Part shown: one piece after another, positions 58,282-64,000 of the stretch
Layout: every line of letters starts with the position of its first letter
Numbering within the stretch: the stretch's first letter is position 1
Assembly: GCA_015178975.1 (NCBI GenBank)
Contig: WHVD01000087.1
Span: 186,001-250,000 of the forward strand
Direction of reading: 5' to 3'
DNA from: Hysterangium stoloniferum
Lineage: Eukaryota > Basidiomycota > Agaricomycetes > Hysterangiales > Hysterangiaceae
DNA length: 64,000 nucleotides
Notes under the pieces: generated by a model
Databases searched by the model: none
What the model saw: the letters and a program-made list of their open reading frames with translations, nothing else
What the model was told of the DNA's origin: nothing
Translations under genes and position numbers: made by a program

Positions 58282-60340
58282 GGTTATGGGCCCCGGCAGC
58301 GCACTCCTGCACATTCGAAATGTCAACTTCACAAAACACAAATGGATCACGGTTAGCTACTGTTCACCAAAGCTAGGTGCTGTTGTAGACCACCTTTAAT
58401 CCCATTGCACAAACCACCATTCCACGCATTGTCATTAACTGTGCGAACTTCACTCTTCACATACTACCACTAATTCTACAGTCATTATCATAACAAGAAT
58501 TTACACTCAAAACTGTAATATCCTGCACACGCTCCCAATAACGCTGCGACGATCTGGCTGACTGAGGTGCCGAAAATCCCAGAGCCATTGAGCCTGAGGA
58601 TGGCCAACCTGACAGGTCGATTGTGAGCTGGAAAGACAAGCTGTCTTCACCAGAGGGAATGCTATGACTATCATGTCTTGGAGAGATATGGTGCATCAGG
58701 ATGAAGTTGCAGTGAGGAAAACTTGGACTGGGAAAATTGGACAGTATGGATTTATCATTTGAGGGAGTGGTAATGGTCACTGCGAGCCCCTCACGCTCGA
58801 GGGAGTGCAATAGATTTGGGATAGCGAGGGATAGCGAGCATTAGGACTTGCAGCACAACATGCAGGGACTGCCACATATGCAACAGCCAGGAACTGCTGT
58901 CTACATCACACGCATCACGGGTGGCTCCCGTTAACCACAGCTGAACTGCGAACATGCGAGACCTTGAATCGAGACGACTCGACATACAAAGACCGGCGGG
59001 CAGTTCAGGGCATTGAAGAAAGTCCTCACCTTTTCGAGGCACCACCAATCACAACTACCGCCAATATCGTAATCGACAACAGCTGCGATAGAGATGGATG
59101 CGAAAGTATGGCACGCAGGAACACCCAGCGGATGACTGAGGTAGCGGCCGACCGCAGTCTCATCGTGAGCCAGAGGGATGGAAGAGCCCTACTGGAGGGA
59201 ATGCTGAACCGGGTGATTAGCTGGATGGGCGAGGAAAGGTTGGTGATGGGGTGACGAATTGGAAGAAGAAAATTAAGAATTTTACTTTGAGGCACATCAC
59301 AGGACGACGACAACTGGTGACCGATTTTCTGACCAGTGCACAAACTCACACTCACTTTGGATCGTTTGCACCTCAACACTGCATGATATATTTCCGAGCC
59401 TCTATGCTTGAGGGAGTGTATTGGAGTATTGCGAGCACTAGGACTCGAGTCACGATGGTTGATGCACCCACAGGGACCTGCTCAAAGATTTCAAAGAGTC
59501 CACACACACCGGAATCGGAACCATCAGTTGAGGCCATCATGCACGCAAATCGTTAGCGTACACCTGCATATTCAATCAGCAGCTACGAAGGCATGGTTGA
59601 AGGGAACATTAGTATCCCTATGCTGCCTCAGAACAACTTGCTGCGAGATGTTGCTGCCATTACAGCCTTGCTACGCATAGATATCCAGCCCCAGGACAAA
59701 ATGGATGAGAACATACCTGGAATCTCAAAAACTGGCCATATATCCACTGCAAACGTTATAGAGGTGAAACAATGTAATGCCTGGCCAACGAGAAGAAGGT
59801 GCAACACCATGTCAATGCCAAGCTAAGGACATCAATGTCGAATGCACTGAGCATATCAGTGGCAAGTGTTCAATTGAATTGCCACATATCAAGAAAGCGA
59901 CTGTCCCCCTTTCAACGTCGCACACCATTCATTGCTTACCACACATCGCATTGGCACTACAACACTCATTCGTGTCTACATTCACACAGTGACAACTCTT
60001 ATGATCCGCGTTTATCATTGCCCGCCCGTGGAAAGGGCCAAATTGTCATTTTACTATTCAGCAAGTTTGTCCTGTATCGCTGTCTGTAAAGGGTATGCAT
60101 ATATGCATACCTGGACTAAGGAATAATAGCTGGATTATAGTACTTTATTATTTACCTTTTATTTTCTTTCTTTATATTCTTTCTATATTTCGAGCACACC
60201 TTGATTTTGTAGTTCGAAGCTTTGTGTATATGTATGGGCGCTCTCGGCACCAAAAGAGACAGACAACTTTTACCCAGCAGACACCACCTCGTAAACGACC
60301 CAGACGTCGAATAGCGAGAGGTGTCAAGGGTAACATCTCA

Positions 60341-60686
60341 GCTACCTATAAGGGTAGCATTCTCTAGTCTCCTAACTTACTTTGGACTCGAACCGCAAAG
60401 GTCGAGTTCCACTCTAAGGTCTTTGCGCTCGTCGACGCTACAGTCAACTAGCGCTATTATCTCTTTACTTCAGATATTCGACTTCTCGTTGATTATCTAT
60501 TTACATTTAGCTACGAGTTGCACCGTAAAGGTCAACTCTTCGTTCTCTCATTTTAGCCGTCAAGAGCAACTGTACAGTTGCTCTTGTGACATGTAGCGAG
60601 TCTCCTTGCTAGTACTGTCAGTCTAGCAATCTACGGTATTGTACTGAACGGTCAATACTTTCTAATAGTAGTTGAATAAACACTAT
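60341..60686 (+). repeat. Array of short hairpins with similar loops, inside the Copia-type element
   Basis: At least six stem-loops lie in about 350 nt: GCTACCTATAAGGGTAGC (60341-60358), GACTCGAACCGCAAAGGTCG plus AGTTC (60385-60409), GAGTTG with loop CACCGTAAAGGT and CAACTC (about 60515-60538), a perfect 26-nt palindrome CAAGAGCAACTGT/ACAGTTGCTCTTG (60561-60586), TTGCTAG...CTAGCAA (60606-60630), GTATTGTACTGAACGGTC plus AATAC (60636-60658), and AATAGT...ACTATT (60664-60687). Several loops contain ACC..AAAGGT or ACTGAACGGT while the stems differ. Confidence 0.55.
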
Positions 60687-60948
60687 TCTTCGTATATTGA
60701 GCGGTAAGAATCTAACGACTCTTCACACTGTCAAACATCGCCATTTGCCATTATCGCCTGTAATATCCAGGATAGGATTGGGAGTCAAAACGATGGACAA
60801 CTGTATGGGAATACTTGAGGTTCAAGGAGCACACTTGAGGTATTTGGAGGATGTTGCGGTTATCTCATGGAGTTCAGTCAAATGAACTCAAGGATATGTT
60901 TAAGGGAGTGCTCTGATTTAGTGTGATCTCCTTGTGCTCGAGGGAGTG

Positions 60949-61099
60949 TGTTGGATTTTGGGAATCTGATATGCGAGTAGCAAGAAGCACAGACCATATG
61001 CCTATATTAGTAAGCATTTACTAGACGTATACATATAAGGACGATACATGTATTGTAGTCCTTATCCATTTGTAACGAGACTCACTTTGTATTACAACA
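60949..61099 (+). repeat. 3' LTR of the Copia-type element
   Basis: 151 bp, preceded by the purine-rich CTCGAGGGAGTG, a likely polypurine tract. Similar GAGGGAGTG blocks occur inside the element near 58799 and 59410. Confidence 0.92.
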
Positions 61100-61281
61100 G
61101 GTTCCCCATCTCTATCTCTTTGCATAATCCCAGACCCCATGGGTCTCCCATATTCTCCTGTCTGAAATTGGACTCAACAATCATGTGAGCATGCAGCACA
61201 TAATATGAAGCCAAGTCCTACCTGTCCTGGACCATTTGTGGGTTTTCCCCAGATGCCTGCCTATAAGCCCTGAGCTTAACA

Positions 61282-62182
61282 ACACCAATAGTCCCCTCAC
61301 TCATCATGGGTGGGATCTGGGCCTTGATTCTCTCCTCACATATTGCAGTCTGAAACTGTAGTTCGGTACAGTAGTTTAGTACTATCAATGCTTTTTATTT
61401 GTGTCCACCATATACTGGCATATACCCCCCTGCATCAACACTGACATACTAAAATTTGACGAAAATGGATGAAGTGCTGTGGCGAAACTTCTCACTGAAT
61501 CCCATGCCAACCAATTTCTTGCATGCTTTCCATGGGAACTTTTTAATGATCAAACCTGGTTATGTAATCATATTAAACCCAGGAACCTGGAGCCTTCCTT
61601 TTTTTTCACGATACGCATTGATGGGCTAAGCACCTCTAAAATCACAAAGCTATCTTTGTTATCTTACATAAGGAATCCCCTAATAGTAATGTCAAGGTGT
61701 CATCTTCTAACCCCGCACGGAAACTGAGCATGGATATATGCAGTGTACACGAATGAAAGAACGAATCAATGAATAAACTGGTGAAGTGATTGATGATCCT
61801 CATGATCGCCGAGGTTCCAACTCATACCGACTGACTTTCCTCACATCCTAAAATACCTACCAATAATAAGGTATACAGATAAATTAAGATGCATAAACAA
61901 ATATATCATCCTCCATCGCGATCCTTCACGGATCATGGCAGGTCAAAGATTCCAAATAAATCAAGATGTCGCCATTTGGCCGGGGTTTTCCAACTGCAGC
62001 CGATTAGACCACAGCACGCAGTAGGGATCTTTTCCGGTGTTCTCTTTCGACCCAGTCAGAGGCTCACTCTCACACGTTTCATCAATCAATAGTGTCAAAC
62101 ATCTTCTTTTGAATGCCATGCCGTTAGTGATACCCTGGACACCCTTTGATAGTGGTGGCAGTGACCTGCTATTATCGATGCA
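61282..62182. other. No gene seen
   Basis: Intergenic or old repeat sequence right of the nested elements; only short frames. A continuation of the Tc1/mariner remnant at 61282 is possible but not recognisable. Confidence 0.35.
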
Positions 62183-62457
62183 TCATATGATCTGTGTGGT
62201 ACGCTTATCATGTGTGGTTGTCCTAGTACCCATCTGGACAGGGTACAGGTCCGCTGGCTTTGTAGTCGGTTTTACTAGCTGATATTGATAGGGATCCAAG
62301 CAAATGTGAGCAAACTTTTGAGCTCCGAGAAGGCGGCCATGAAGAATCGAACTCCGAAACTGACCTTCCATGCTACAATTTCTATTTTAATTCCCATATG
62401 CCTCAACTCACAGTCCCAATTTTTCAACACTCTGGCTTGCGATTGTAGAGCCGACAT
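62183..62457 (-). CDS. Weak candidate two-exon gene, 75 aa
   Basis: ATG 62457 (MSALQSQARVLKNWD) with a GTGAGT donor, a 47-nt intron (62365-62411) ending GGAAG, and an exon 62364-62183 (QFRSSILHGRLLGAQKFAHI, DPYQYQLVKPTTKPADLYPV). The two exons sum to 228 nt in frame. No family was recognised, the AAG acceptor is weak and the protein is short, so it may be chance. Confidence 0.22.
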
Positions 62458-62837
62458 ATAATTAGCAGTTACCCCTCAAATCTGCAATTTGAAAACCAGG
62501 ATTCCATTTCAGGCATCAATTAATAACACGAGGCTGTGAACCGCTCATTGATGTATCCTAATGGCCAGCTGGCCGCACACATATTATGATCTCCGGCGGC
62601 TTTTCTCAGACTCATCACGATATTTACTACACTGCTGTGCTGCATCGCTGTTAGTCTTAAGCACGTAATTTCCGTGTGAGCACCACTATCCTCTGAGTGA
62701 TAGGGATGGCACCGGTACCCCACCAGCCCGAAGTCGATGGGGAAGAGTTACAAGCTTGCGATATTTTACGATTTAAGTCATTTTTTCGCATATGGGCGGC
62801 ACTAACAGCTCGTTATAATTTTTCTTTTTAATACTAT

Positions 62838-63150
62838 TATTACTGTACGCTTCAGAGTGTCATATCCAAGTTAGTGCTGGCAGCTACTGGCATAAGGGTA
62901 AACATTTATAAACTGTCTGGTGTGGCACCTGGTTTCTGAGTGCAGTATCCATCCGGATCCATTTCCCCTCTAGTAGTCTACACGCCCACTCAGGTACTGG
63001 CATAGTGGGGGCCTTCCTCGTGCCATTTCACCGTAGAATTAGGCTATCTACGGGCTTTCTATCTTTCCGGCATTATATAACCGTCATACGCCCAAAGTTG
63101 ACAGGTGTAAGATGGGTATTGATAGACAGAATCTCGAGTCGATTCGGTGA
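62838..63150 (-). repeat. Dispersed repeat, copy 2 (reverse partner of 35026-35346)
   Basis: The reverse complement matches 35026-35346 over about 300 bp, including ATGGATCCGGATGGAT, CTCAGAAACCAGGTG and GCCAGTAGCTGCCAGC. See the first copy. Confidence 0.7.
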
Positions 63151-64000
63151 ATGAGGAAGGCCGCGTTCTCAGATACAATATCTTCTCATAAGTCAAGTGT
63201 CACTTGGGCAAACGGTGAGTATTGTTAAATAAGGCTACCAGTACGGCAAGCCATCTGAATATCCAAACCGTTTAGGTAGGTAAACACGCCTGTCACCGTG
63301 ATTGATTTCAGTTCAATATCACCACTGGTATTGGCTGCCGAACAAAACATCAAAACGTTCGCACCCATGTCGGAATAGTTTGTAATATATCATGGTCATT
63401 CTTCATGTAAAATAGGAAGCAATCTGAAGCCTAGGATGGACATACAGAAATGACACGCATGTTTATTTCACGCGGGGCCGGGTCTGCCAGTGTTAGGACG
63501 TCTAATTTTCCATGGCTATTCCAATGCCACATTAAGAAAGGCCTAGACCAATCCTTATAAGCAACTCCATATATGAACGGCTTAATAACAAAACATTTGT
63601 CAGAGATCTTTGCCCTCTTCAGCCCGAACTCGAAGATTAATTGCGTTATTTATCCGAACATTCCTTGCCACGATCTTAAATCAGGTATGAGCAAGTAACG
63701 TTATGTCAGGAAAATTAACTATGTTCCTCATATGATTATCAGGAACACCATTTATCCTGTTAATATCTCTTGGCCATCGGCGCAAATACAATGTCAATTA
63801 TGACAATAACGAGGAGAGGGAAGCCGTGGCATTACTTCTATGTATCATTCCAACATGTGTTGGAATGAAGTTTCAGGGGCTAATCCGTTGATGCAGTTCA
63901 TATGAAGTCTCCTGTACATATATGTAGGCAGCTTCCTCGGCCCTCGTTAGCGTCGGCTTGAGAATATTTTTTAAAAAAGGGTAAAAAAAATGTATTTAGA
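63151..64000. other. No gene seen
   Basis: Mixed-composition sequence to the window edge without recognisable features; no long frame on either strand. Confidence 0.4.

Larger units (their letters stand above)
58131..61099 (+). mobile_element. Copia-type LTR element with no recognisable polyprotein (LARD-like)
   Basis: The element is flanked by a perfect 5-bp duplication GGTTC (58126-58130, 61100-61104). It has two 151-bp LTRs (58131-58281 and 60949-61099; TGTTGG...CAACA) that differ at only about five positions, all transitions. The sequence GGTTATGGGCCCCGG follows the 5' LTR, identical to the primer site of the Copia element at the left edge of the window. The 2.67 kb interior shows no gag, protease, integrase or reverse transcriptase motif, so it looks like a non-autonomous derivative that relied on a related Copia. 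It is a young fossil by LTR similarity. Confidence 0.85.
57668..61281 (-). repeat. Gypsy-type solo LTR on the minus strand, interrupted by a Copia-type element
   Basis: Read on the minus strand it begins TGTTAAGCTCAGGGC at 61281, contains GGACTTGGCTTCATATTATG, and ends near CCTATCA at 57668. It resembles solo LTR B (19291-19774), for example in GGGGAAAACCCA and CCTGGCAGGTT. Without the insert at 58131-61099 it is about 640 bp. The flanking target duplication is not clear. Confidence 0.6.

Noticed and set aside
58795-59430. A further small LTR pair inside the Copia-type element, based on repeated GAGGGAGTG and GCGAGCAYTAGGACT blocks
   Set aside because: Similarity is short and no terminal motif or target duplication could be established.
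60380-60410. tRNA gene suggested by a GGTTCGAGTCC-like T-loop on the minus strand
   Set aside because: No A box at the right distance and no cloverleaf; it is one stem of the hairpin array.

Overview
The window looks like a piece of a mushroom-forming (agaricomycete) basidiomycete genome. The evidence is spliced genes with 48-77 nt introns, an actin, a C2H2 regulator of a type known from fungi, a secreted GH79 glycoside hydrolase, an F-box gene, and a transposon load of chromodomain Gypsy, Copia and Tc1/mariner elements typical of that group. No bacterial, plasmid, phage or CRISPR features were seen, and no tRNA or rRNA gene was found.

Layout. 1-1.7 kb holds the 5' part of a Copia element (minus strand) running off the left edge. 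3.6-6.6 kb is a minus-strand F-box gene cut in two by a 1.23 kb DNA transposon with a 10-bp target duplication. 6.95-17.0 kb is a Tc1/mariner-type transposon with a whole-length 7.0 kb Gypsy element inserted in it. 18.1-22.2 kb is a row of three related solo LTRs, the third split by a 1.6 kb Tc1 element. 25.1-27.1 kb is a nine-exon GH79 gene (538 aa). 27.1-38.9 kb is gene-poor: a fold-back repeat, a decayed phosphotransferase-like gene and old dispersed repeats. 38.9-43.3 kb is a GC-rich five-exon C2H2 transcription factor (1379 aa). 43.3-49.8 kb is again gene-poor. 49.8-51.4 kb is a ten-exon actin paralogue (373 aa) with a 6-nt microexon. 51.8-55.7 kb is a graveyard of a solo LTR, a LINE RNase H fragment, a fold-back repeat, an ABC transporter fragment and a Copia fragment. 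56.3-56.9 kb is a small membrane-protein gene. 57.4-61.3 kb is a three-level nest: a Copia-type element lacking a recognisable polyprotein, inside a reversed Gypsy-type LTR, next to a remnant of the same Tc1/mariner family as at 7-17 kb. 61.3-64 kb has only one weak gene candidate and an old dispersed repeat.

The host genes show no common pathway. Four models (GH79, zinc finger, actin, small membrane protein) were built by hand from splice sites and protein frame, and each sums to an exact multiple of three. The F-box gene does so when the inserted transposon and one target copy are left out. No clearly new multi-gene system is visible. The observations most worth a second look are the actin microexon, the splice-site-bearing inverted repeats of the transposon in the F-box gene, and an array of hairpins with similar loops but different stems at 60.34-60.69 kb.
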